From an uncultured Bacteroidota bacterium (GTDB lineage: Bacteria > Bacteroidota > Bacteroidia > Flavobacteriales > BACL11), in NCBI GenBank assembly GCA_902587125.1, contig CACIJW010000008.1:1-64000 (forward strand): 64,000 nucleotides of DNA, in the 5' to 3' direction. The notes under the pieces were generated by a model that ran no database searches, was not told where the DNA came from, and worked only from the letters and a program-made list of their open reading frames with translations. The translations under genes and the position numbers were made by a program. This document shows positions 1 to 9,593 of the stretch, piece by piece (within the stretch, counting starts at the first letter, position 1; each line of letters starts with the position of its first letter).

Positions 1-3000
1 CGTAATCGGTGATGCTGAACAAGATGTATATATACAAGAACCATCATCTACGTTAGCACCTGGGAAGTAGTTTACTGCAGTAGAGTCTGTACAACCATAA
101 AGAATTGCTATACAAGAACCATCATCAACAGTAGCTAGTGGATCATAGTTCAATGCATTTGGATTAGTACATCCATAAATAATACTACTTGTTACATTAA
201 ATGTTTCAGAAGTACTACATCCGTTACAGTCAGTAATAGTTACTGAATAAGTTCCAGTTGACAAATTCGTCAAGTCTTTAGTTGTATCACCGTTTGACCA
301 TAGGAAATCATAACCAGATCCACCTCCGTTAAGAGATATAGTATAGTCAATTGCTGAACCGTATACAAATTGTCCACAAGGGTTTATAGGAATTGCACCT
401 CCTTCCCATTGAATTACTCTCATCCGTGTTTTACCAGCACCTAAGTTAGATGGCACAGTAAAGTTGTAGTTTTGAGTTCCAATATTAACCCCATATGCGG
501 TTACAATAGCTTCATTTTGGGTAAATGAGCCATCCATATTGAAATCAATCCATGCTTGACCAACACCCGCATAAACACCACCACAAGTTCCGAAATTAAT
601 ACTTATTGAATATGTGTTACCGCTAGAAAGGCTAACTTCTAGATTGGTTTGATCATTCAATCCCGCTACTCCAGGGCAACCAACATAATCAATAGAGTCA
701 TTATCACCAACTAGCTTAAGTGATTCTATTTCAGAATCTACAGATGATGACGGACCAACTGGTCCTCCATTAAGTCCAACTGTACAATATCCAGTTACAA
801 TATTAGGGCACGGACTTCCTCCTGAAACAACTAAACTAATTGCTCCATCAGATCCAGTAGTACTGTTGGTTATCGTTCCATTTGCAGATATTGAACTTGG
901 TTCAGATATCACAAATGTGAGTGAATCAACACATACTGAGTCACATGTGTATGCGGTTACACTATATGTACCAGCAGATAAGTTTGATCTAGTTAGTGAG
1001 TTACTTTGATTATCACTCCAGATTACAAAGGAGCAAAGATTAGTACTTATTTGAATGTATCCATTGTTGTTTCCATTACAAGGTGCTACATTACTAATAG
1101 AGTCTAATGAAATTGCGAATATTGAGCAATCATATGTGCAACTTCCATCATCTTGGTTTGCAAACTGATTATAGTTTGATGCAGTAGGGTCTGTACAACC
1201 TAATGTTGCTGAAACAGTAACTGTTTCACAAACTGCTGCTGATGTGCAACCATTGCAATCAGTGACAGTTAAACAATATTGTCCAGCTGATAATCCGGAG
1301 ATATTTTGTGTTGTACTTCCGTTTGACCAACTGTACGTGTAAGCTGAATTGTTTGTTCCAAATCTTGTATTTGGTCTGTTAAATGACTGAGTTGTCAAAA
1401 CATTACCACAAATATTACTTGCGCTTAAATCCTGATATTGGTGGTAAACACTAGCAAAAGATGTTACTGAATAGTAGAAATTATTTGCTGTTGTATAAAA
1501 TGAATTATCAAAGCATGTTATTACTTTAATATCACCTCCATTCCACACAACTGGATTAGTGAATGTGAATGTATTCCAGCCTGTGACTGCAGTATAAGTA
1601 CCTGAATGTACGTTTGTAACAACTCCTGATTGATCAATATCAATACTCAAGTTATTCATTGGTTGACCACTTGCAGTTGAAATTTCCCAGCCAATAGAGG
1701 TAAGTTCTTGACCTGGAAGAAATCCTAGTGCTAAAATCTCAGATGCTTGAAAAGTAATTTCACTCTTGTTATCCATCCAATAAGTATAGAATAGCGCTCC
1801 TCCAATTGTTGAAGTACCAGTTGTTGAAACAGTACTAAATCCAAACTGAAGATCTGTTGGGCATGCATTCCCTCCGGAAACGTTGGCAATCACTTGACCA
1901 TCAGATGCTCCAGCTGAAGATTCCCCAACTGCAGTTAAAGAAACTAAGGTCCCTGATGGAACATTAACAATTGCTGAATCGTTAGCTGTACATCCAAGTG
2001 AATCTTGAACAGTGACATAGTAAATACCACCAGTTAATCCATTAACTTGAGCGGATGTTGATCCATTTGACCAAAGTATTGATTGAGCTGTAATGTTTGT
2101 TGATACAGAAACCGCACCATCATTTCCACCATTACAAGAAACATCGGTACTTGATGTACTTGTAGTGAACACATAACAACTTCCATCATCAACATTTGCT
2201 AAAGAATCATAATTACAAGCTATAGGATCTGTACAACCAGGATAAGGTGCATTGTCAATTCTCACATCATCCAATAATAAATCGTTGTAGAAATCATTAG
2301 ATGACCCACCACTCTCAGCTCTAAATCTAATTCTGACAATATCAGTACCAAGCGTATGACTAGATAGATCAGTTGTAAAGGTTTGCCATCCAGTGGTTTG
2401 TAATTGTAAGGTCATCACAGAGTCCCAACCAGTCGAATCAAAAGCTTCAACGTGTAAGATATTATTTTGACCGTTTAATACGCTAGTCCCTTGGTCACTA
2501 AAGTAGTCAAAAATTAAATAAGGAGTAGCTAATTGTGTAATGTTGATATCTTCAACTTTTAAAATCACGCTTGAGTCAATACTAGAAAAATCAATCCATG
2601 CAAAAGTACCTTGAGCTCTGTTATTTCCTTGAAAAGTACTTGCATTGTAGCCTGGATTACCTGTGAATCTCCAACCATCACCAGTAACTACTGATGTCAG
2701 CCATCCTGTCTGAGGACATTGTGATACTGGTAAAGCACCAGAACTAAATTCTTGATGATAAGGGGCAAATACATTACATAACGGATATTGACACAATCCG
2801 TTATCAACATTTGCTAATGAGTCATAGTTGATCGCAGAAGTATCTGTACATCCAAGTACAGTTGCTATACATGAACCATCATTTTGAGTTGCAGTAGGGT
2901 CGAAGTTTAATGCTGTTGGGTCATTACAGCCAAATACTTCACATAAGTTATTAGCATAACCTGCGGTTGGATATGTATAACAGTAACCAAATGGCGTTAT

Positions 3001-6000
3001 GCTTTGAGAAAATTCAACTCCGTTTGCATCAGCTAAAGAAGAGTCAACTACAAAGTTCACAGTATCTGTTCCTTTAACTAGATATATATTTCCACCTTGA
3101 GAACTAAGATCTGAAGTAAATGATCCTATTAGAGAATCAACAAGAAGACCATTAGCATCGTTTATGTATGAATAAGAAGAATCTTTGTAAGCATACCAAA
3201 AACCACCTGCCGGTATAACGCCTGAGCTGAATGTCCAATCGTTCATTGCTAAACTGTCATCAACTTGCCATCCAGTAATATCACAACTTGATCCTGAAGT
3301 ATTTCTTATTTCAATAAAGTCGTTTGGAGAACCTTCATTAGCTAACTCTGAGAGTTGAAGAATTGATGCAGTACATGCATAAATACAAGAACCATCATCG
3401 ATAACAGCAGTTGAGTCATAGTTGTTAGCAGAAGCATTTGTACAACCACTTAATAACATTTCATCAATACTAACCTGATCAATTGCCATATCTGAGGTGT
3501 AGCTAGTCCCAGTAGTACCAACAAAATCAATTCTTACAGGACTCGAATATGCTGATAAGTCAATTTGATCTCTGTACCACTGAGGTCCTTGCTGACCTGA
3601 TCGCGTCCATGCAGTATCATTATTAATCACAACATTAAGAGTTCCCATTGCTCCTCCAAGCATGTGATATGAGAATATTAGAGCAGGAGAAGCTAGTGCA
3701 GTGATGTCAACACAAGTTGAAAAAAGCATAGCTCTACTGTTGGAATTTCCTGTGGCTTCTGTATATAAATAGTATCCACCGCCTGTGACATCATCACTAG
3801 GACCAGTTCCAATAGAAGGTGTTCCTAAGTTATCTTGTGTCCAATCCATATCATCGGACGTGTACTGAGAAAATATACCAAGATATCCTAAGCTATCAAA
3901 ATTTTCTGTTATAGGAGCAACTACGTTACCAGCACAAAAGGCACAACTACCATCATCCGTGTTAGCAAGAGGATCATAGTTAATAAATGTACTGTCTGTA
4001 CAACCAAAAACTCTAGCAATACAAAGAGTAGAATCATTAGTGTTCGCTGTTAATGAATCAAAAGGTGTATAGTTGAAAGCAGTTGGGTCAAGACATGCAG
4101 TTGCAACTGAAATACAAGAACTATCATCAACGTTTGCAATAGGGTTATAGTTCCAAGACGTTGGATTTGTACATCCTAAAATTGTATTTATAGCTACAGT
4201 AAATGAAGAAGAATAAGTACAGTTCTTGCAATCTGTTACGTTAACAGAATAGTTACCTGCAGCAAGGTTAGTTATATCTTCAGTGCTATCTCCATTAGAC
4301 CATGCATACGTATATGAACTAGAATTAGTTCCAAATCTTGTATTTGGCCTATCAGATGAGCCATTTGTGAAAGGATCATTACAAAGTGTTGCGGTTCCAT
4401 TATCAGCCCAAACTCTTTGAACACTAACAAAAGATGTAGTTGTATAATAAAAATTGTTTGCTGAAGTGTAACTTGTATTATCAAAGCAAGTAATAACCTT
4501 AATATCACCTCCGTTCCAAGTGAATGGATTTGTGAAACTCATCATATTCCAACCAACAACTGCAGTGTAAGTAGATGAGTAAACATTAGTTACTACACCA
4601 TTTTCCTCAATATCAATTGTTAAGTTGTTCATCGGCTGACCACTAGCAGAGGAAATTTCCCATCCGATCTCATCTAACTGAGATCCAATTTGCATTCCAT
4701 TTGCAGCTAGTTCAGATGCCAAAAATGTAATTTCACTTTTGTTATCATGATACCAAGTGTAGAAGAGATTTGCTCCCGGTGATGAACCATTTCCAGTGCT
4801 TGCTGTTGTTCCAAATCCAATTTGAAAGTCTGTTGCACATGCATTTCCACCAGTAAGAGTAACATCAATAGATCCGTTTGAGGATATAGAATCAGTAGCA
4901 TCAACAATTACACTACTAAAAGCTACACTACTAGGCTCAATAACAGTTACTGATAATGTGTCAGAGCACCCATTTGTAACATCACTAATGATGCAACTGT
5001 AGGAACCTGCAGTTAAACCACTAGCTAATGAGTTTGTATCTCCGTTTGACCACAAATATGACTGAGAAGAGCTTGCTAGCAGGTTGGTTTGTGATGCAGT
5101 AGCTGATCCATCAGCTCCTCCATTACAACTCACAGGAGATGCTGAAATTTCAGTACTAAAGAAGGTACATGGTAAGACTTCATAAATATTTATGTTGTCA
5201 ATATATGTTTCATTACCACTAGAACTTACACATTGAAATGTAACATTCACATTGGAGTTTCCAACATAAGCTGATAGATCCCAAATTATTGAATCTGAGA
5301 CTATCATATTTGTTCTGACTGGTCCTGTAATTAATGTTGAATTAGAATTCGTCATACAAGAGAATGAATCAGTATCAAAAATAACATTGCCGTTAACTAG
5401 AACACGTAACCAATGTGTTGGAGTAAATGATACTCCAGGCATGTGAACAAGAGCTGACATCCTAGCATTTTGATTATTAGAAAGATCTAAACAAATATTT
5501 AACGAAGAAAAATTAGCTAAATATTGAGTTGAATCAAATGCTGCAATTTCGCTAAAAGGAGTAACATTAAATGATCCGCTTGAAACCATTTCAACTGATA
5601 CATTACCAGCAATAGAAGGTGGTGATGTAGTAGAAAGATTTACAGATGAATTTACTCCAGCAGTAGTCAACCAATTGTTTACACTAAAACTTGTATCTTC
5701 AAATGTTTCTAATATAGGAAGAGTAGCACAGTTTGGATAAATACAAGATAAGGAATCATTTTGGTTACAGGATGAGCAATAATTTGATGCATATACATCT
5801 AAACAACCAGGAAATAAACAAGAACCGTCATCATAAGTTGCAGTTGAATCATAGTTGGCTGCAAATGGATCGGTACAACCAGAAAGAGGAGATTCTGAGA
5901 ATCTTACAAAATCAATTGCACAATCTGAAAATATATTAGCTCCGGGTACATAGTTGAATCTTATTTTTGATGGACCTGTGTATTGATTTAGCGGAACTAG

Positions 6001-6996
6001 TGCTTCGTACCAATTTGGGCCTTTGTTTCCTGAAGATGCCCAAAGATTTGTCCATGTTTGTCCAGAGTCTAATGAAATTTCAACTTCAAGAGTACCAATA
6101 CCGGATCCGTTCATATTGTAAGCAAATAGCAAAGAAGGGTTGGTAAAACTACTCAAATCAACACACTTTGATACTAGCTTATAATTTGTATTGGAATTTG
6201 AAAGATTACCCTCAACATACATAAAGTAAGTACTATCGTAAGCGAATGCTGGACCTGTGTTTACAGTAGATGTATTACTCCCTCTTACCCAAGCGTTAGC
6301 TGGTCCTGTACGATCATTGTACCATAGAGTACCATCTAACCCATTAGGGTTACTTTCAAAACTTTCAGATTGAGAACCACTCACACAAGTATAGTTACAA
6401 AGACCACTTTCAAATACAGCTGTTGAATCATAGTTATTTGCATTTGTGTCCATACATCCATATTGGTATACACACCCAGAATCACAAATTGCAGTTGAAT
6501 CAAAATTTAGTGCTAGTGGGTCAGTACATCCATATGTTAAATTACCACCAGATGCAATGCTTATCGTAGTAGTATTGCATGGCGAACCGACTTGTGTACA
6601 ATTACTGTCAGCTACCCAGTGGACCCAATAATCTGATGATGATGAAGCTGTAAATGTCAAAGGACTATACCCATCAGTAACAAAAACACCATTTGATCCT
6701 GGCAGACCAGTTCCTCCTTCATAAACAACAATCCAGCTACCTGCACCAGTGTGTTCTACTGTATATGAATAACCACTTGTAATTCCAGTAAGCTGTGAGT
6801 GTTCATTAAGATATTGACATGAGGTAATAGTAGTAATTGTGTTACAGGTACTTGGAACGGTGATAGCCGCTGAGGGATACTGCATAGCATTTCCAGTACA
6901 TTGTGCATTTACATCATAAACAGACGTAAATAAAATAATAAAAGTAAGTAAAATATTGTTTTTTAATATTTTTCCAATAGTAAAATTTGATTCCAT
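1..6996 (-). CDS. Very large secreted multi-domain repeat protein (SprB-like repeats, GCTD...DDGSC repeats, MAM/GEVED/LTD-like segments); C-terminus runs off the left edge
   Basis: ATG on the minus strand at 6996-6994. I read this frame at many points across the span down to position 1 and found no stop (6996 = 3 x 2332). N-terminus MESNFTIGKILKNNILLTFIILFTSVYDVNAQ looks like a signal peptide. Repeated motifs such as GCTDPLALNFDSTA, GCTDPTASNYNQFANQDDGSCTY and WSNGDTTKDLTNLSTGTYSVTITDCNGC. Absent from the supplied ORF track. Confidence 0.9.
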   Translation of the reverse strand, partial: MESNFTIGKILKNNILLTFIILFTSVYDVNAQCTGNAMQYPSAAITVPSTCNTITTITSCQYLNEHSQLTGITSGYSYTVEHTGAGSWIVVYEGGTGLPGSNGVFVTDGYSPLTFTASSSSDYWVHWVADSNCTQVGSPCNTTTISIASGGNLTYGCTDPLALNFDSTAICDSGCVYQYGCMDTNANNYDSTAVFESGLCNYTCVSGSQSESFESNPNGLDGTLWYNDRTGPANAWVRGSNTSTVNTGPAFAYDSTYFMYVEGNLSNSNTNYKLVSKCVDLSSFTNPSLLFAYNMNGSGIGTLEVEISLDSGQTWTNLWASSGNKGPNWYEALVPLNQYTGPSKIRFNYVPGANIFSDCAIDFVRFSESPLSGCTDPFAANYDSTATYDDGSCLFPGCLDVYASNYCSSCNQNDSLSCIYPNCATLPILETFEDTSFSVNNWLTTAGVNSSVNLSTTSPPSIAGNVSVEMVSSGSFNVTPFSEIAAFDSTQYLANFSSLNICLDLSNNQNARMSALVHMPGVSFTPTHWLRVLVNGNVIFDTDSFSCMTNSNSTLITGPVRTNMIVSDSIIWDLSAYVGNSNVNVTFQCVSSSGNETYIDNINIYEVLPCTFFSTEISASPVSCNGGADGSATASQTNLLASSSQSYLWSNGDTNSLASGLTAGSYSCIISDVTNGCSDTLSVTVIEPSSVAFSSVIVDATDSISSNGSIDVTLTGGNACATDFQIGFGTTASTGNGSSPGANLFYTWYHDNKSEITFLASELAANGMQIGSQLDEIGWEISSASGQPMNNLTIDIEENGVVTNVYSSTYTAVVGWNMMSFTNPFTWNGGDIKVITCFDNTSYTSANNFYYTTTSFVSVQRVWADNGTATLCNDPFTNGSSDRPNTRFGTNSSSYTYAWSNGDSTEDITNLAAGNYSVNVTDCKNCTYSSSFTVAINTILGCTNPTSWNYNPIANVDDSSCISVATACLDPTAFNYTPFDSLTANTNDSTLCIARVFGCTDSTFINYDPLANTDDGSCAFCAGNVVAPITENFDSLGYLGIFSQYTSDDMDWTQDNLGTPSIGTGPSDDVTGGGYYLYTEATGNSNSRAMLFSTCVDITALASPALIFSYHMLGGAMGTLNVVINNDTAWTRSGQQGPQWYRDQIDLSAYSSPVRIDFVGTTGTSYTSDMAIDQVSIDEMLLSGCTNASANNYDSTAVIDDGSCIYACTASILQLSELANEGSPNDFIEIRNTSGSSCDITGWQVDDSLAMNDWTFSSGVIPAGGFWYAYKDSSYSYINDANGLLVDSLIGSFTSDLSSQGGNIYLVKGTDTVNFVVDSSLADANGVEFSQSITPFGYCYTYPTAGYANNLCEVFGCNDPTALNFDPTATQNDGSCIATVLGCTDTSAINYDSLANVDNGLCQYPLCNVFAPYHQEFSSGALPVSQCPQTGWLTSVVTGDGWRFTGNPGYNASTFQGNNRAQGTFAWIDFSSIDSSVILKVEDINITQLATPYLIFDYFSDQGTSVLNGQNNILHVEAFDSTGWDSVMTLQLQTTGWQTFTTDLSSHTLGTDIVRIRFRAESGGSSNDFYNDLLLDDVRIDNAPYPGCTDPIACNYDSLANVDDGSCYVFTTSTSSTDVSCNGGNDGAVSVSTNITAQSILWSNGSTSAQVNGLTGGIYYVTVQDSLGCTANDSAIVNVPSGTLVSLTAVGESSAGASDGQVIANVSGGNACPTDLQFGFSTVSTTGTSTIGGALFYTYWMDNKSEITFQASEILALGFLPGQELTSIGWEISTASGQPMNNLSIDIDQSGVVTNVHSGTYTAVTGWNTFTFTNPVVWNGGDIKVITCFDNSFYTTANNFYYSVTSFASVYHQYQDLSASNICGNVLTTQSFNRPNTRFGTNNSAYTYSWSNGSTTQNISGLSAGQYCLTVTDCNGCTSAAVCETVTVSATLGCTDPTASNYNQFANQDDGSCTYDCSIFAISLDSISNVAPCNGNNNGYIQISTNLCSFVIWSDNQSNSLTRSNLSAGTYSVTAYTCDSVCVDSLTFVISEPSSISANGTITNSTTGSDGAISLVVSGGSPCPNIVTGYCTVGLNGGPVGPSSSVDSEIESLKLVGDNDSIDYVGCPGVAGLNDQTNLEVSLSSGNTYSISINFGTCGGVYAGVGQAWIDFNMDGSFTQNEAIVTAYGVNIGTQNYNFTVPSNLGAGKTRMRVIQWEGGAIPINPCGQFVYGSAIDYTISLNGGGSGYDFLWSNGDTTKDLTNLSTGTYSVTITDCNGCSTSETFNVTSSIIYGCTNPNALNYDPLATVDDGSCIAILYGCTDSTAVNYFPGANVDDGSCIYTSCSASPIT
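28..6531 (-). repeat. 14 dispersed protein-level repeats with consensus GC(T/N)(D/N)PxAxNYDxxAxxDDGSCxY
   Basis: In-frame copies read at 6466-6531, 6391-6459, 5815-5880, 5737-5808, 4111-4176, 4018-4098, 3937-4005, 3379-3447, 2866-2931, 2788-2853, 2173-2238, 1132-1200, 103-174 and 28-96; many are in tandem pairs. Confidence 0.85.
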
Positions 6997-7299
6997 ATTT
7001 TTTTTTTTGAAGTTTTTTCTTCTTTAATAATAAATTTTTAAACTTGTTTTGGTTGTGATGATAACTTAGTTATTGTATCATCAGCCGCCTAAAATAAAAA
7101 AAAATAAAAAATAATTTTTGAATTTTGAATGAAAATTTTAATTTGCATAAAAAATTTCTAAAATTATTATATAGATTTTAGGAAAAAAATAATTCGTATT
7201 TGTAATGATCTGCTGCAATATTTATAATTTCTTCTTTTTTTATTTCAAATTTTATTCAAATTAATTTTTACGAGAATGTGAGTTAACTTGAAATATAAT

Positions 7300-8643
7300 T
7301 TACTTGCCAATACAAAAATTACTAAAAATATTACCAAGTAAATTATCTGTAGTTATCTCACCTGTGATATTTCCTAAATGATCCAAAGCTTTTCTGATAT
7401 TTACAGATATTAAATCTGAACTAAGTTTGTTAATGTTTTCGATAACTATGTTAATTTCTTTGAGGCATTCATTTAATTCATTTAAGTGTCTTGTATTAGT
7501 TAAAACAACATTTGAGTCAGTGTATCTGTACTTTTCACAGATATTCAATAATTCTTCTTTTAATAAGTCAATTCCAATATTATTTTTTGCAGATATAAAA
7601 ATCATGCAATCTTTATTTTCAACTGTCTTTAAATCAGTTTTATTTAAAACAAAAATACTATCCTTGTTTTTCGTAATTTTTTTTAAATAATTTATTTGTT
7701 GAGCAACATCTTTGGTTGCATCAATTAAATTTATAATTATATTAGATTTTTTGGATTTTTCAATAGCTTTGTTTATTCCTTGATTTTCAATTTCATTTTT
7801 AGTTTCTCTAAGACCTGCAGTATCAGTAAATCTAAATGTTAATCCATCTATGGATATAGAATCCTCAATTAAATCTCTTGTTGTACCGGCTATATCTGAA
7901 GTTATTGCTTTTTCTTCATTTAGTATACAATTCAATAAGGTTGATTTCCCAGAGTTAGGTTGCCCTAATATTGTAACTACTATTCCTTCTTTAAATATGT
8001 TACCGTCAATATATGAAGATATTAAGAAACTAATCTCATCTTTTAAATTTTTAAGTAATGCTATTAATTTTTTTCTGCTAGCAAATTCAACATCCTCTTC
8101 ACTAAAATCTAGTTCTAGTTCAATTAATGATGCAAAATTCACTAACTCCTCTCTAAGTTTGTTAATTTTTTTTGAGACCCCCCCCTTTAGTTGATTTATA
8201 TAAGTTTGATGCGCAATTTTATTTTCACTGCTAATTAAATCTGCAACTGACTCTGCTTGTGAGAGATCTAGTTTTTTATTTAAAAATGCTCTCATAGTGA
8301 ACTCGCCAGGCTCAGCTGGACGAATTCCATGAGTTGTTAAAAGTTGTATGATTTTATTTTGAATAAATTTTGATCCGTGGCAAGAGATCTCAACAGTGTC
8401 TTCTCCCGTATACGAATTTGGTCCAACAAAAAATGAAATTAAGACCTCATCGACAATTTTGTTTTTTTCCTTTATGTTACCAAAAATAATTGTGTGTGAT
8501 TTTATGCTGTTTATTTTTTTATCAAAAATTTGTTTTATAGTATCAAATGATTTTTTTCCTGAAATTCTTATGATAGCTATTGCACTGGTGCCGCCTCCAG
8601 TTGCAATCGCACAAATTGTATCTTGGTTATTGAAATCCTTCAC
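7300..8643 (-). CDS. mnmE: tRNA uridine-5-carboxymethylaminomethyl(34) synthesis GTPase MnmE
   Basis: N-terminal DTICAIATGGGTSAIAIIRISG, G1 motif GQPNSGKSTLLN, DIAGTTRD, C-terminal FCIGK. Confidence 0.95.
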   Translation of the reverse strand: MKDFNNQDTICAIATGGGTSAIAIIRISGKKSFDTIKQIFDKKINSIKSHTIIFGNIKEKNKIVDEVLISFFVGPNSYTGEDTVEISCHGSKFIQNKIIQLLTTHGIRPAEPGEFTMRAFLNKKLDLSQAESVADLISSENKIAHQTYINQLKGGVSKKINKLREELVNFASLIELELDFSEEDVEFASRKKLIALLKNLKDEISFLISSYIDGNIFKEGIVVTILGQPNSGKSTLLNCILNEEKAITSDIAGTTRDLIEDSISIDGLTFRFTDTAGLRETKNEIENQGINKAIEKSKKSNIIINLIDATKDVAQQINYLKKITKNKDSIFVLNKTDLKTVENKDCMIFISAKNNIGIDLLKEELLNICEKYRYTDSNVVLTNTRHLNELNECLKEINIVIENINKLSSDLISVNIRKALDHLGNITGEITTDNLLGNIFSNFCIGK

Positions 8644-8687
8644 AACACAAAAATATTGAAATTACTTTGCTAATAGCTTTATTGTTC

Positions 8688-8695
8688 TAATTTTG
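8688..8695 (+). promoter_or_regulatory. Putative Bacteroidota-type -7 element (TAATTTTG) upstream of sucD, with TTG at 8667-8669 as possible -33
   Basis: Match to TAnnTTTG consensus with TTG 18 nt upstream, just before the 8712 ATG. Confidence 0.45.
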
Positions 8696-8711
8696 CGAAA
8701 GAAATTAAAAC

Positions 8712-9590
8712 ATGAGTGTATTAGTAAATAAAGATTCAAAAGTTATTGTTCAAGGATTTACAGGTAGTGAAGGCACTTTCCATTCATCTCAAATGATTGA
8801 ATATGGTACAAATATTGTTGGAGGAGTCACGCCAGGAAAAGGAGGGCAGACTCATTTAGATTTGCCTGTGTTTAATACTGTTTCTGAAGCTGTTTCAGTT
8901 ACTGGAGCCAATACATCAATTATTTTTGTGCCACCCGCATTTGCTGCCGATGCTATTATGGAAGCCGCTGACTCTGATATTTGTGTGATTATTTGTATCA
9001 CTGAAGGTATTCCAACTAAAGATATGATCACCGTAAAAGACTATATTAAAGATAAAAATGTAGTTTTAGTGGGCCCAAATTGCCCTGGAGTTATCACGCC
9101 AGATGAAGCAAAATGTGGAATCATGCCTGGTTTTGTATTTAGAAAAGGAAATATTGGTATAGTATCAAAATCAGGTACATTGACATATGAAGCCGCTGAT
9201 CAGGTTGTAATGGCTGGGCTTGGTATTTCAACTGCTATTGGAATAGGAGGCGATCCAATAATTGGGACAACTACTCTTGATGCAATAAAAATGCTGATGA
9301 ATGATGATCAAACAAGTGGAATAGTAATGATTGGTGAAATTGGTGGTCAATTAGAAGCTGATGCTGCAAAATGGATTAAAAAAAATAATAAAAAACCTGT
9401 TGTAGGTTTTATTGCGGGGCAAACTGCGCCTAAGGGTAGAACTATGGGGCACGCTGGTGCAATAGTTGGAGGTAATGACGATACAGCTCAAGCAAAAATG
9501 AAAATTATGAGTGACTGTGGTATCCATGTTGTTAAATCACCTGCAATGATTGGAAAGAAAATTGCTGAAATAATTAATTTAAATTCTTAA
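8712..9590 (+). CDS. sucD: Succinate--CoA ligase subunit alpha
   Basis: [74 protein letters not shown]. Confidence 0.95.
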   Translation: MSVLVNKDSKVIVQGFTGSEGTFHSSQMIEYGTNIVGGVTPGKGGQTHLDLPVFNTVSEAVSVTGANTSIIFVPPAFAADAIMEAADSDICVIICITEGIPTKDMITVKDYIKDKNVVLVGPNCPGVITPDEAKCGIMPGFVFRKGNIGIVSKSGTLTYEAADQVVMAGLGISTAIGIGGDPIIGTTTLDAIKMLMNDDQTSGIVMIGEIGGQLEADAAKWIKKNNKKPVVGFIAGQTAPKGRTMGHAGAIVGGNDDTAQAKMKIMSDCGIHVVKSPAMIGKKIAEIINLNS

Positions 9591-9593
9591 AAT

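Noticed and set aside
4272-6631. Short ORFs 4272-4508, 4707-4907, 5733-5939, 6446-6631 from the track
   Set aside because: They are out-of-frame shadows of the 1-6996 minus-strand giant ORF; their low-complexity Met/Leu/Gln/His compositions reflect the repeated codons of that gene.
7427-8659. Plus-strand ORFs 7427-7690, 7850-8194, 8396-8659
   Set aside because: Antisense shadows of mnmE with hydrophobic, non-family-like sequences.
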